A DNA stretch of 64,000 nucleotides from Chrysaora quinquecirrha (lineage: Eukaryota > Cnidaria > Scyphozoa > Semaeostomeae > Pelagiidae), in assembly GCA_014526335.1 (NCBI GenBank), contig JACTAT010000043.1:2329206-2393205 (forward strand), given 5' to 3'. Positions 13,101 through 28,100 of this stretch are shown here, one piece after another. The position numbers and the translations under genes are program-made. Under the pieces are notes generated by a model. The model saw nothing but the letters and a program-made list of their open reading frames with translations. It was not told the DNA's origin and made no database searches. The first letter of the stretch is position 1. Each line of letters starts with the position of its first letter.

Positions 13101-16100
13101 AATCATTGAAAATTGGGCGACGTGTCCAAATCAACTTCAAAAAGATGAGATCGCAAGTCTTATTTTATCTTACATAACGTAAGTAACTCTGCTTCTTATA
13201 TACTTCGTAATTCGTCGGAATTCATGGCATTTCGTAAGAAGAAACAAACATTTTTATTCCTTAAATTAAATCATTTACGATTAATTAGGACACGCCAGGC
13301 CGTTTCCCATATATTTTAGCTGGTTTAAATCGGAAATGATCGTAGACGATGAAATAATGTGAAAATGCAATGAAATACGTCCCACAAAATCAGCTTTAAG
13401 TTTTTAACGAGTTGTTTGCTGCAGTCTTTTTACAACACTCGCGTATGATCTACGCACGAGGACACACTGTAAGAACTAATAAGTGTAAGGAAATTCAATG
13501 AAGCTATGTAATTTAGTCGGTGCTCACTTGAATGCGTATTCTTGCTATGAAATATATTTCATCGTAAAAATCGAAAATAAATTTTTTGATACACAAAAAG
13601 TAAGTACACCACGTAAAGTTGTTTTTACCTTTTGACAAAGTATGCTGACTTTGGTTCCATTGCAATTGCAGTTAATACATTTTAGCTTCCCAATGCCACT
13701 TAGATGGTCGAAGAAATTCTTCGTAGGTCCTTGCTGTCTGGCTTCCCTAACAAGATTAGAACAGTATGAATATGACAGACAGCTCGACACTTATTTCCTG
13801 CCAAAGAAGAATGTTGCTTACGAAATTTTTCAGTTTCTTCAAGTTGTAAAACAACCCGATGAAACAGTGAACCAATATGCTACACGACTTTGTAAATTAG
13901 GAGAACATTGCGAGATTGTTAAAATAAACGACGAAATCAAGTCCACCAAAATACAGCACTGATTATCAACGCAACTCCGTCGATACGACCTTCGAGAAGA
14001 TGACTTGACCTTGGAAACTCTCTTTGCCGAATCAAGGGGCAGGGAAGCAAGTGAAAGTCAAGTGACAGGGATGGCAACCCCATTAAATCTAGCAAATACA
14101 GGAAACATCACAACAGAGAGAGCAAATGTCGTTAAGACCTCGCAGACGTCCCCCGACATTCGCACGGCCTCAGGCAAAACGAAAACCTTAGAATAATAGC
14201 ACCGCGAATCGCTAAACGAGGAAATTGTGGTAGCTCATTACCGCATACAGGACAGTGCCCTGCAAAAGGATATAGGTGTTATGTCATTCTCGGGGCAACG
14301 AATCATTTTGCTAAAGTTTGCAGAAGCACCCGTTGTTCGCAGCAACGACGGCGACAAAAGCAAAGCCGCATCGATTAAGTCACTCCTTTAAATGTAAATT
14401 CGTCAGCCGTCCTAAAGCAGTAGTGATGATGAATATTTTTTCAGTTTGGATCGTCAAGCCCCCCTTTCAGCACGAACATTTAGATTGTAGTTTTCGATTA
14501 TTTAATAAAAGAAGGGGGCTCACATCAAAACGCTGTTTACGGCAGAACAAGGCCAGCTGACGCAATCGTTCGAAAATCGAGCGATTTTGTGCCGAGTGGT
14601 GGCCGGACCCTAGGGAGAAAGCAAATTTGAGTAGACTTGCATGGGAAAATGGGAAAATATTCATTGATAAAGATATTTGAAGTCGAAACAAAGTATTTGG
14701 GGCTTTAGTTCTATAATTGACGGACATTTTGATATGCGTTTGCAGACATTTGGAGCAACGATGCTGAAATGCGAGCGAATAAAGAACATTTTTGTGCTTG
14801 CACTGAGTAAGAAGTTTCACTCCTTGTATTTTATATATAAACACAAACAGTCTACTGAGAAATTCAAGCAGCTTATTCGAAAAGTATTCAATTCAATAAA
14901 AGATGAAATTGTGAAATTGCTAAATTTCACCCGCAAGCTGCGTACTGTGCTTTTACTGCTGGATATCGTCATAAGTTTAACTATGTTTTACGGACAATCC
15001 CAAACATCAGCAACGACCTTCAACCAGTTGAAAACGTAATTAGAAATCGACTTATTCCAGCTCTATGTGAAAACCGCTCATGCAGTGACGAGGATTGTGA
15101 GCTTTTATCGCTGCCGGTGAAATTAGGTGGACTTAGTATTCCGATCATCACCAAAATGTCTGACATTGAGTATAACACCTCGCGTAAGTCTACGCTCACT
15201 CTAGTGAACAAGATCGTTAGTCAAAATAGGTCTAACCCAGATATGATTGTTGATTCAGAAATTCAATTAGCACAATTTACAAAGCAAGAGTATCATCGCA
15301 ACTTATTAGCCAACCTGCGTACTGCTATGTCACCTCAGCAATTGAAAACCAATGAAATCGCCCAATCCGATGGAGCCTCACTATGGCTCTCCTCACTGCC
15401 TCTTAAGTCGGAAGAATTTAATGTCAACAAAAGAGAATTTTTCGATGCCATCTACCTACGTTATGGCTGGCAGCTACAAAGGCTCCCTGATGAGTGTGTT
15501 TGTCGCAGCAAATTCAGCGTTGATCATGCGTTATGTTGCAAAGTTGGTGGCTTTGTATTTTTGAGGCATAATGATCTCGTTAATGTCACAGCAGATCTAC
15601 TATCTTCTGTCTGCAAAGATGTCAGTAAGGAGCCTGTCCTTCAACCTTCACCAAATGGTAACGATGAGCTGCGAGCGGATATCTGCGTGCACGGTTTCTG
15701 GCAACGAATGCAAAGAGCATTTTTGGATGTAAGGGTGTTTTATCCCTTCGCTCCAAGCTACCGTTGTCAGTCTCTTAGCACAACGATGAAATCAATCAGT
15801 CATCAAAGAAACGGAAGTATAACGAGCGCATTTTGAATAATGAAAATGGCAGTTTCACACCACTTGTATTCACTACTAATGGTGGCATGAGCAGAGAAAC
15901 TCGGCGGTTCTATATCAGACTGTCAGAGATAATATCTGAAAAACATAAGCTATCTTTTGGTGAAACTTCGGCTTGGGTGAAAAGAAAAATTTGTTTCAGT
16001 CTGTTGAGATCAACTGTCATGTGCATAAGAGGACCTCGTTCCCGTAAATTTGCCATCCCAGTTGGAGAGATTGGAGACATTCTGCTGGCCAACAGTGCTG

Positions 16101-19100
16101 CAACTATTCAGCCATAATATGGAGCGCTTTTAGTTGATGAATTGGGATGTTTTAGTTGATTATATTCTTTTATTTTATTTTTACACTGTAGTTTGGTTCT
16201 GTAAATAGCGAGTTTATTGGTTATTACGGAAAAAAAAATTCAATAAAAGATTCAACCCACTAAGATTCAAATTGCCGTAATTTTCTTTCAAGATTTCTCG
16301 TAACCCCAGAAATAAGTCAGAAAAGTTCCAAAGTATATTAAATTTACGTTGCTACATTTATTTTTGACTAAAAATTTCTCTGGGCGTCAAAATTGAGGGA
16401 AAAATAGGGCACTCTTGCGCGCCCTATACAAAATCAGTAGTAAATCACGACCTGTGACGACTTCGGGTCATCCTTGAGACGTCGCAAATTTTTCAAAATT
16501 TCACACGAGGTGCCCCACTTTAAGGCGATGTATAGGCCCGGTTACACTATTACATATTTAATGAGATATTCGCCAGACATACCAAAAATATCATGTTGAT
16601 CAGATATCTAACAGTGCCATTAGATATTGGATGAGGGACTAAAAAGAAGTAAAAACATATCTAATCGAGCTGGAACAAATCGATTTGATTTTATTCCCTA
16701 TATCTAATGTAAAACAATGCACACATAAAGATGCCGACTGTCTGATGATGTAATGACGTGCAAGTTTTGAAGCAACAGTGGACTTTTCAGGCCATTCCTT
16801 GTAATTTCTATTCGAAAACTGCAGTTTACCAATTTACATCGCGAATATTATTAATGTTTTACCAAAATCAATAGAAAACCTGCATGGAAGAGTGTGTTGG
16901 AAGCACTGAGAAAGCCAAACTTCGAAAAGTGGACTTGCAACATGTTTTTCCACTTGTTACACTGTTAGATATCCTATTTCTCGTTTTAGATGCTCTATAT
17001 ATGGAATATCTAATGGTATATCTAATAGTGTAACCGGGCCTTAAAACCTCTTTGGATTATGAAATCCAATAAATTTTGCACCAAACTGATCAGCAAAGAT
17101 GAAATTTTCAGGAAATGGAAAAAACGGACATCGAAAAATTGGTGTCATAGGCACTTTCATAGCTACGTTACATGAGGTGATCATAGAATATGTCGAAGGA
17201 CCAACGCCCTAGGTATCTGTAGTAGGAACAGTTTCAACAACAATAAAGTGCTTCATGTAAACACTAAGTATGTCCTGTTGCACGCTGTGAACTTTCTGTA
17301 TATATGTAGGACAATAAATACTCATGACAAGCCCAAATACTTTCTGTTAGCTAACTCAGGGACGTTTTAATTGCAACTACGCCGTGAATCACATGATATG
17401 TAAAACTCTATAAATACTAGCTCTGTGAAATTAGAATGTCGATCATCTTATAATTGCAACGTTGAAAGTCTGTCTCTGTTATGAGTTAGTTTCTACTGCG
17501 TCATAGCAAATTCTGCTAAATATCTCCTTTAGTTGTGATTTGAAGACTTTCGCTAGAGTCCGGGGAGGTTGTGGGATGTCATGAGGAGCTAACCTCTCCG
17601 GACTCTAGCGAACGTTCAGACGGCTGCAAGTTAAGAGGCAGCAAGTTAAAAAGCAGCTGAGTGGTATCTTGTCATTCCAAGGCTAAACTGGTACTAATAT
17701 TCACCCGCATGGCGGGCGTCAAGTCAAAAAGCTAGTCTACTTGTAATGGTTAACACATAAGAGAATTGATAAAATGGTATTAAACTGTGGACAAAAAAAG
17801 AACATCGTCATCATAGTTATCATCACCGTCAAAATTATCATTATCGCCATCATCAGCTATTACATTATAATCACCATTAGAATCATCCTTATCATCATCA
17901 TCATTACCATCATCAGATCATCATAATGATCACAGCATCATGCCATCAAAATCATAATTATAATAATAATAATCACCATCATCATCATCAACATCATGCC
18001 ATGAAAATCAAAATAATAATAATAATAATCATCATCATCATCATCACAATCATCATAATCTTCATGTCATCAAAATCATTATCATCATCATCATCACTAA
18101 TGTAATCGTGAAGGCTCTGCTTATACTAAAATGTCACAATTCGTATTCTTGGTCTTGCGATAATCATGCGAAAAGAAATTCTCACGTCTCACGAATGTGC
18201 GATAATCGTACGACAATTCAGATTTTATGTGAAATCCAGGCTTTTAAAGCCGCAAGTGATTGAATAAACCCCTGAGAGTTGCACGCAAAAGATTTAATCT
18301 GAAAATAAGCAACAAAGCGCATTGTTCACGTTAAATGCCCAAAGGGAAAAGATAATTTCCTATACAGTGATGATATTTTGCTAGAATCTGAGTACTTTTA
18401 GGGTTTTCTGGCCCTAAAAAATGAAAATAACTATTTCTGGATAATTGTAGGTGGTTTAAGGTTGTTTTAATCCGATTTTTGGTCGTTTTGGGTGATTTTA
18501 GCTGGTTTTGGGTCGTTTCGAGTAGTTCCGCGTTTTAGTAAGCAAGACAAACTTCCGCAGAACAAAAGATTCAATGATTCACTGTGCGTGTAGTGAAAAT
18601 AACATAATAGATGAACGCCATTAAAAACGAAACTTTTTGAGGCCGAGATAAAATCGAAATTTTAACTATCTTTTGGTTCCCAAAACATTAAAAAAAATAC
18701 GGCATGCACTACCTGGGCAGAAAGGGCTTCGATCAAAAACAAAATCGCATTTTCAGGTGCACCAGGACTGGAGCCTTTCGTACACAATCCAACAATGGGC
18801 CATAACAATGGAGTAAACTGATTTTCATAACTGCATATTAGGTTATACAGATAACGAAATATTCTAGCAGAAATTATATGGGCCGTGTCTGCTTCTATAT
18901 TTTAACCTATATCGCCAAAATACAGATGGCTTTTCTAGGTTTAAGTAGATTTTTAAAAATACAGTAGTGTGTTGAGAATTGTTATAATTCTCTTTATTCT
19001 TATCGTTAAATCATGATGGACAACACAATAGGTTTCCACACGGACCAGATGTCATGTATTCAAGAATAAATAATGTTCCTCGAGACTCCTAAAAATACTA

Positions 19101-22100
19101 CTGAAATTCTAGCATAACTGATAACAGAGCTTACCTTCTCGATAAGTCGAAAACTTTGATAACAGATTTGCTAGAGCCTATCACGATAAAAGAGCCACAA
19201 GCGTTCAAGAGAAATGGGTCTCCTTCCTGTTCACTGAAAGCAAGTTCTTGTTTTATGGTCCCCTACAACATAAGATATTGAAATAGAAAAAAAGAGAAAC
19301 TAAAAAGTATATTTCGTTTTACCAGGAATTTCAAAGGCCTCAAATCCATATGAAAGTAGAGCCTAGGGCTTCGTTACATACTTTTAGTTACTGTAATGGT
19401 AGCTAACGCTAATTTGCATAAACTAACATTTCTTCGATTGGATTTCTCGCTAAGAAATGTACTTGCTGTACTCAACTTCACAGGTTGGTTTTGATTTGTT
19501 ACCTGGGCCAATCTCAAAATTGTTCTTGATTAGTCATATTAGTTTTCAACTAACTGTATGCCTTGAAGGGTTAATCAACGATTTCATTCAGATCTTCAGC
19601 TCATCGTAATCGTAGTTATTGGCTCTCTGATGATGCATTATTTGGTCCTAATCCCATCGATTATTGTATGCAACTTGTGGAAAAATCTATCCTAGTGTTT
19701 GCTGTTCATGTAAAACAAGCATACAGAAACATGCACAGTACTGAAGAAGGCCACCATACACGAAACATGAAAACATATGGGTGGAGAGCCGTATGCTGTG
19801 TGACTTTGGGCGCTATACTCAACGATTTCATTGAGTTTTTTTAAACAAAAATAACAAACAAATCCTTAACTCTGAAAAGCAAATGAAATGGCGAATATTT
19901 CACGCCGATGTCATGCGAACGGAAGCTGCTGAATCGTTTTAGCGGATTATCTTGTTTGAGACCTAGGACACAGCTTGCCGCCATTTTAACAAGATCGATT
20001 TGATCACAAGTGGCATAACACAATAAGTTGGACTCGAGGCTGGGCTGCATGACCAGATGAGCCAACGAAGTTGCCACTGAGCTATAAACCCCAATGAAAT
20101 TAGACAGGGCTATTTCAGCAACAGCCTAGCAAAGAGGTTAACCTTTAGTTTTTTCACTGAAATATGTTGAAAAGGGGCGTGGAACCCGAATCCAAGATGG
20201 GACTTCAAAAATTTTCACCGGAAGTAGCCTTAATTAATGCCTAATTAGGCTTAATTAAGTCAATTAAAAAAGCTGCATTTTTAAAATCTATTACTGCAAT
20301 ACTTAGATCTTGAAACTCTGAGTAAAATTGTCTTTGACTGTATTTCCATACAACCTACCAGTTTTGAGAAAATCTTGTTTGAAATTATCATGACGTCATC
20401 ACCATTATGATCAGTACAGTCCTGGATTCTATTTTTCAGCTTGTATAACTTTATGAGTTGGGGGTTCAATAGCCACAAAACCGCCAATTATGCAATATGT
20501 CTACGCTAAGACAGCAGAATGATGATGATTGGGTGTGGTTGTGACATCATAAGGGGGTCAATGACGTCATAGGGGCTACTGACGTCATAATGGTACCAAA
20601 ATGATGTCCAGTCATCCATGAGCAAAAAGGCGTTGTGAATGACTACTCATGTTCGAGATTTGAAGTTTTAATATCAAACCTGCTGGAAATGGCGAGAGGT
20701 CACATTTGTTTTCTTCGCACAACTATATAAGATGTTGGGTTTGTAAGACACTTCTACTATTAACACGATGTACTTTACTTACACAAAAACTCAAACCAAT
20801 AGACACATTATGTTACATATGGTGCATTAATTTCCAATTCTTTGTGGAAGAAAGGTAAAATTGGCGCGAAAATTAACAAAATTGCCATAATTACGTGAAA
20901 TGCGCAAATTTCCCAATTTAAACTATCACCATTGAATTCAGCGCCCCACGGAAACCTCCTGATGCAATCACTATCCAACATTTTAATCGGCCCTTTCAAA
21001 GAAAAATCTTTTACAATGGCTGCCAAACGTAGTTGGAACGCCCCAGATTATTTGTATGAATCATTGAAATTTTCGGTAAATCTAGCATACTCACAAGCTT
21101 CATACCCCGTCTCCCCTTGAGGAGGAAGAGGGTGAAGCAATAGCGGGCAGCGACAGAGAATTTCGGCACATACATTCCAACAATTACGGCAGGCATTGCA
21201 GGTAGCAACCCACTCTGAAAGATGACTCTGCCACAGAACAACATTTACTAGATCAACCATAGTGCGCAGAAAATTACGAGTATTGTTTTCGAATAATCGG
21301 CAGAGCTAGATGTCAACGTTTTGGAATCTGTCCACACAAAACCAAAAGGTTGTTCAGCGTAGACAGAAAGAGTTCGTTTTCTCACTTGAACTCTGCCAAT
21401 TTTAGCTTCTCTTTGAGCCGCAGCTTGGTATAAATTCCGCGTTAGTTTACTGTTTCGGTCTGTTTCTGTCGCTGATACTCTGAGGAGTGCTGAATTAAAA
21501 CAAGCTGTTAAGTATGCCCAGATGGTTCTTGCTGTTTATCGCAATTTCATTAGTTGTAGTTTAGATATGTACACATATGTATATAAATATATATGACTAA
21601 CCTGAAAAGTTCGCACGGTAACTTTCCCGGGCTCCGTCACATACACATTTTGCTCGTGCACAGCCACCATTACAGAGTCCGAGTTGAAGGAGCCTGAAAA
21701 AAATAAAATATCATTTTCCATATTTCCATTTTCGTATTTCAGAATATGAATTAGATCATGGGTAATTTCAGGACTGAGGAACAGGACTAAAGAACAAGAC
21801 TGAAGATCATGGGTAATTTCAGGAGTAATGAAAAGGACTAATGAACGGGACTGAAGACCATGGGTAATTTCAGGACTGAGGAAGAGGACTAAGGAACGGG
21901 ACTGAAGACATGGGTAATTTCAGGAGTAAGGAAGAGGACTAAGGAACGGGACTGAAGACAATGGGTAATTTCAGGACTGAGAAAGAGGACTTACGAACGG
22001 GACTGAAGACCGTGGGTAATTTCAGGACTGAGGAAGAGGACTAAGGAACGGGACTGAAGACATGGGTAATTTCAGGAGTAAGGAAGAGGACTAAGGAACG

Positions 22101-25100
22101 GGACTGAAGACAATGGGTAATTTCAGGACTGAGAAAGAGGACTTACGAACGGGACTGAAGACCGTGGGTAATTTCAGGACTGAGGAAGAGGACTAAGGAG
22201 CGGGACTGAAGACCATGGGTAATTTCAGGACTGAGGAAGAGGACTAAGGAACGGGACTGAAGACATGGGTAATTTCAGGACTGAGAAAGAGGACTAAGGA
22301 ACGGGACTGAAGACCGTGGGTAATTTCAGGAGTAGGAAGAGGACTAAGGAACGGGACTGAAGACAATGGGTAATTTCAGGACTGAGGGACAGGACTAAGG
22401 AACGGGACTGAAGACCGTGGGTAATTTCAGGACTGAGGAACAGGACTAAGGAAAGGGACTGAAGACAATGGGTAATTTCAGGACTGAGGGACAGGACTAA
22501 GGAACGGGACTGAAAACCGTGGGTAATTTCAGGACTGAGAAAGAGGACTAAGGAACGGGACTGAAGACCGTGGGTAATTTCAGGAGTAAGGAAGAGGACT
22601 AAGGAACGGGACTGAAGACAATGGGTAATTTCAGGACTGAGGGACAGGACTAAGGAACGGGACTGAAGACCGTGGGTAATTTCAGGACTGAGGAACAGGA
22701 CTAAGGAACGGGACTGAAGACTGTGGGTAATTTCAGGAGTAAGGAAGAGGACTGTTATCTAAATGTGTATAAAGCAACAAACAGGGACGCCGGAGCAATG
22801 GTAGGGCAAGGGGGGCGGCCAGGAACGTACTGGCAATAATGATAAAAAATTAGCGGAGTTTGGTGGTACTCCCCTAGAAAATTTTTTGTGTCCACGCCCT
22901 TTAGATTGGCTTAAAATGCAACAAAAGTTTTTCAATGAGTGTAAATAATGTTTTTATACGACAATTTTTGGCCATGTCTCCATCTGTACACATTTCGAAT
23001 GGCACAATAATGTTGTCAAAGTCAATTATCGATTTACATTGAATAGGCACTTTTGCCCCCCTTGCCCCCCTTAAGAAAGGGCAGGAGGGGCGCTTGCCCT
23101 CTCGCGCCCCCTTCTCCGGCGTCCCTGGCAACAAAGCAACTTTCTTTTAGCATTATCATGAAAATGTGTGCACAATCTTTGAAATGCAACTTTTTCTCCC
23201 ATTCCCCTGGAAAAACGGGTCAATGAGCCCCAATAAATTATGGGGTGAAGAAAAATTCAATTTTACTCAATTTCTTACTCCAGCTGTATAAAGCGTGTAC
23301 TGTTGTTTTGAGGTTCCATATCGTTAAAGTCTTTTACCATTATATAAATGATTTACTCTTTTAGCTACAGCTAACAGCAAGGTATCTTTGTGAAGCTGAT
23401 CCGAAAATGACGCGGACGTGCATGAACTTTCGCTAGAGTCCAGCAAGGTCTCCAGGGAGCAGAGGATGGCAAAGCTGTTGGATATCAATACCATGAAGAA
23501 AGTCTTCATCGTTGAAATAATCACTATATTCACTATTATTTTTCAATTCTTCGCATTCTTAAAGATGAAGATCTCGCGCAACAGAGGGCTCTCAATAGCA
23601 TGCTCCTCTCGTCAAATCAAAAACAGATTGTTGTTGATCTTGCAAACATTCGTTCTCTATTTAGCACATATGAAAATGATGGCAGCTTCAGTAACAAATT
23701 CAGAGAACTTCTGACAAATTTCGAACTTATTGGGTGAATGTAAAAAAGATTCCTTCAAATTAATTGGGCTGTCCAATTTATAAGAATCAGTGTAGCTATT
23801 TTCAGCACGAAGGCAAAAAATAAACTATTTTATCAAATTGAACTATCAAACAATGCTTCTTCAGAGCACAGATGAAAATAAATGAATAAAAAAGAGAATT
23901 AAAATAACAAAAAAAGTTAAAATTTGACTTTCATTCAAACTTTTCCACTTAACAATGCAAAATATAAGTTGAGGTATTAAAATTATAATGCATTTCATAG
24001 CTGTTATTTTTTCTCCCAAGCAGTCTTCCCGCAATGCTTTACATTTAAGGTTATACAAATGACAGATTGACAAAAATAAACAATATATTGCCAGAAGCAA
24101 AAACTTCTTTCAGTTTTTTTCTCATAGATTATACCTCGCAAGCCGAAAGGAAGGTCTTACCTGCGGCTCTTACAAATGACTTATTCTGAGATACATCATA
24201 GACAACTACTTTTTTCCCGTTCCAAATAGCGGTGTGCTCCTTAAAGAGGAAAGAGAATAAATGCATAACATGTTGATTTGGGCTGAAAAAAATGTCAGAT
24301 ACATTTTTAGACCGTGTATTGCATTGTGATAGAATTCATTAAGGTACACGTAAATCTACTTCTGTCAATTGAATATCTGTTATTAAACTGCCATTTTCAG
24401 CCTGAAGACGATATAAAATAAACAACTGCTTAATGTACTTAATGTATTTATAAATGATATATTTCCGTTTGAAGATATCACTACCTCTGCATTCTAAATT
24501 GAGCCAAATAATCTTGTAAATCAGTTAGAGACAGCAATTGTAGTTCTTTTGTAATGGATTGCGATAACAACATGAACCTTAATGGTGAAAATGTAATTAT
24601 TATTATTATTATTACTATTATTATTACTATTATTAATCTTATTGTTGTTGTTATTGTATTAAAACTACTCAGAAAAGAAAGAAAGTAACGATCAGACAGT
24701 TGACAATCTTAGTTCAATAAAAATGAATAAAAATGAAAACAACTGACCTTTGTTACGAAGACGCCCTTGATGTGAATATCAGTTTTCAAATCGTGAACAA
24801 AATTATTGTCAAAGAATTCAACACAGAGATGACTAGGTGAGATTTGTAGAGCGCCAGCCTAAGGAACGAAAAATGAGCAAAATTTGCATGTACCGTCAAA
24901 ATATCATTGGTGATTTCCAAGGGAAAGTTCAGTGAAGGCCATTTTCAAAGGGACAAATAATATTTCTAAGGGGAGGCTAAGCCTATAAAACACTTTGCAT
25001 CTAAATATAAAAAAGATCTAAACATGCATTAGTCTGGAAACAATGGATTCAAAATTTATTTTATTGAACCTCAGATCTTATGTCCCCATGCGATGATGAT

Positions 25101-28100
25101 ATAGGAACGACATCGTCCGTTGACTGACTGGGCCCAAAAACTTTGTGGCCAACACATTTCAAAGAATGTTTGCCAATAACGTCTTCTGAATTACCATTGT
25201 GATTTTCTGTCTATTCCAAGCTTTAACCTTTATTTTTATCTCCCTTGTTAAAATTAATTTGTTGTAGATAAATAAATCCACTTTACTTCTTCATCAACAA
25301 CTATCTTCAAAAGGCTGCCATTGATATAACCAACCAACATGTCCTAAACTTTCTGCGCACATATTATCTAGGGTTTAGATTTGAAGTCCATTGAAAGGCA
25401 ATCTCGTAATTGGTGAATATCAATCATGTCCCCATCAGTCACATGACGAAAACCTGTGACGGTACCAACTACCAACCGGTTTTGGCCTTTTTTAATGATT
25501 AGCTATGCAGCTGCAAAGCGCTAATCAATAGACTTGAAATCTGTTAATCTTATGATCATATCACTCTGACGAAACTTAATAACAACACTCAGGCGAGGGG
25601 GGGGGGGCAATAAAGCACTTCTTTGGCAGGGATGCTCGTCCGAGAACAAATGTCAAGTACGCAAAGAAATGAAATGACTCAAAATTCAAACACAAAAACT
25701 AGAATGACTTATAAAGTCTCCGTGATGGAGGCTGACGTTGTTTGTCAAAGTTTGAATACGAGAAGCTACTATGTTTTTGTTGCTTTGCTACTGGCAGAGG
25801 TTTGATTTTCAATACGGCAATGCATTTAAGAAAGCGTTTAATACCAACAATTTTGTAGTGATTTTAGGCGAATTTTCCAACGAACAGTTCCAATTTAAAG
25901 CCGAGAGAACTTAAATATTGGTTTTGAGACTGACAGTGTAAAAGTTTTTTTTTGCAGTGAACGAAAAGAATGACAAAAGAATCAGCAGGCACTAACAAAA
26001 GCGTCCACAACTGAAAATAAAACTTTTCGAAACTACATAAAACCGAAATTTTAACCAACCTAAAGGCACAAAAAGATATACCCCACTGTCTAGGCAGGAC
26101 AGGGTTTGATAAAACAGTACCTCATCTCCAGATGGCCCTGGAAAAAAGCCTTTCATGTTCATTGAACGATCAAAAATAACAATGGGCAGCCTTATTTGCA
26201 TCTAATTTCCATGTCGTCATATTAGTAATAGAGGACTAGCGATTCCCCATTTCTGACAACGACCTCGCAAGGACCTCGACGTCTAAGTGGACCTGCCTGC
26301 AAGTTGTTGCTAAGAAATTCCATTCCCATGTCTTGTCCTGGTCCATTGACCTCATGCTAGCCTGCATTCCACTTTTTGGCTGTCAGTCTTTCTCCTTGGT
26401 TCAGTCCAGGGTACTATTACTTGGATTGAGTCGAGTCTAAGGTCCTTTTCCTTCGTTGAGGCCCAAGGTCCTGTTGCAGGTCCCAAGTTCCAAGGTCCTC
26501 AATGCACAATAGGGTAACCAGACTTCAAATAGTCAGCGTTCCAGAGTGTTCATGCTTTTCAGTTCGCTCCTTCTCAATCTTGATCTTTATGATTTCTAGG
26601 TCCGTTCATGAGTGTTGGCTTAGTCCACTGCTATGTTCCTTGGTCATAAAATTATTCACGGCCTTCAATCTCGCTGCTTTATTCTGTTCGACAGTCCTAT
26701 TTTGCCTGCATGTTTGTTGGTCATGAAATTATTCATGGCGTTCACTCACGTTCCATTGTCTTGTTTCTCCGTGTTGTAAATGTTTATAATGCCAATCATG
26801 TTGTAAACGTTAATAAGGAAATTTCTTGGTTCTAGTTTTCACACCCTTAGACTTACAATAATACTGGTCTGCAGTCCTCTTTAGCGGGTCCCTTAAATCG
26901 TTTGTGGTCTTCTGTTCCATTCCTTTGTCTCGTTAAAAGCCCTTTCTCTGTCCAGGGCCATTAGTCCTGGACTTATTCATTTTTTTTTCAGTCCCATTTC
27001 TGCGTCTCGTTTCACAGTCCTCTTTCTTTCTCATGTTCTTTAAAATTTTTGAAATGATTCATGGTATCCTGTCCCACTCGTTGGTCCTTTTTCCGCAGTT
27101 CTCTTTCTCTGGCATGTTCCGGCACCCTGAAGTTTCTCGTCATCCTCAGTCCCATTCGTTGGTTGGTTACCTTATTCATGAGCATTGCGCATCTGCAAGT
27201 TTGTTGGTCCAGGTTTTGACATCCTTAGTTTTTAAACAGCTAAAGTTCCACACATCTCTATCCATAGCATGTTCCTTAGTCCTGAAATTATTAATTACCC
27301 TGTGTCATGTTCCTTGGTCTGTTCCTCAGACTTACTATCATTAATGATCTCATGTCCTGTTCGACGGTCCAGGTTTTAACAATACCTTTTGTCCATTCCT
27401 TCTGTGCTGGACAGGGTTATTGTCAGGATAAAATGCCACTTTTGACATGAGGGGATGGCATTTTGATTGGAAGGGAGAAATCGTTTTCACAAACCGATTA
27501 ATGCCACTTGACTGAATCTTGACATAAACATCAGCTGGAAAACTGTTAAATTCTGTATGGTATCATAACGTCCCTAATGTAATTGTTACATTTATTCTAA
27601 TACTTTATTCTAATTCTCTTTTATGAAAGATTTCTTGAATAAGCAAAGCAAACTTATTGTGCACTGTGCATTTAACTTGTTGTTTATCTGAATATAAGTC
27701 TCCCTAATATCAATGTTTATCTTAATCCTAATGTTAGTCTAAAGCTGAAACTTTAGATTTATCTTAATATTAAACTAAAATTTATGTTAGACTTAAACAG
27801 AAGCTTTCATACCCATCTCAATGCTAAAGTCTCAGTCTTCAATCTCAGTTTTAATTCAAAACTCAATCTTAATATTAATGTTATTTTTTATCTTATCCTT
27901 AATCTCTATCTCAATCTTAATCTGAATCTTAATCTCAATCTTAATCTTAACTTAATATTAAACTTAATCTTAACCTCTATTTTTATCTTAATCTTAATCT
28001 TAATCTTATTCTATAATTTTAGTTAACTTAAAATCTTATCTTTAAACGGAAACTTGAAATTTAGCTTTATTCCTAAATATTTTAATCCTAAATCTTAATC

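Noticed and set aside
21755..22752. Regular array considered as a CRISPR
   Set aside because: The whole 51-bp unit is repeated with no unique spacers, and the window is clearly eukaryotic.
27784..28026. Leucine/asparagine-rich ORF
   Set aside because: Translation of the AATCTT hexamer array, with no independent evidence.
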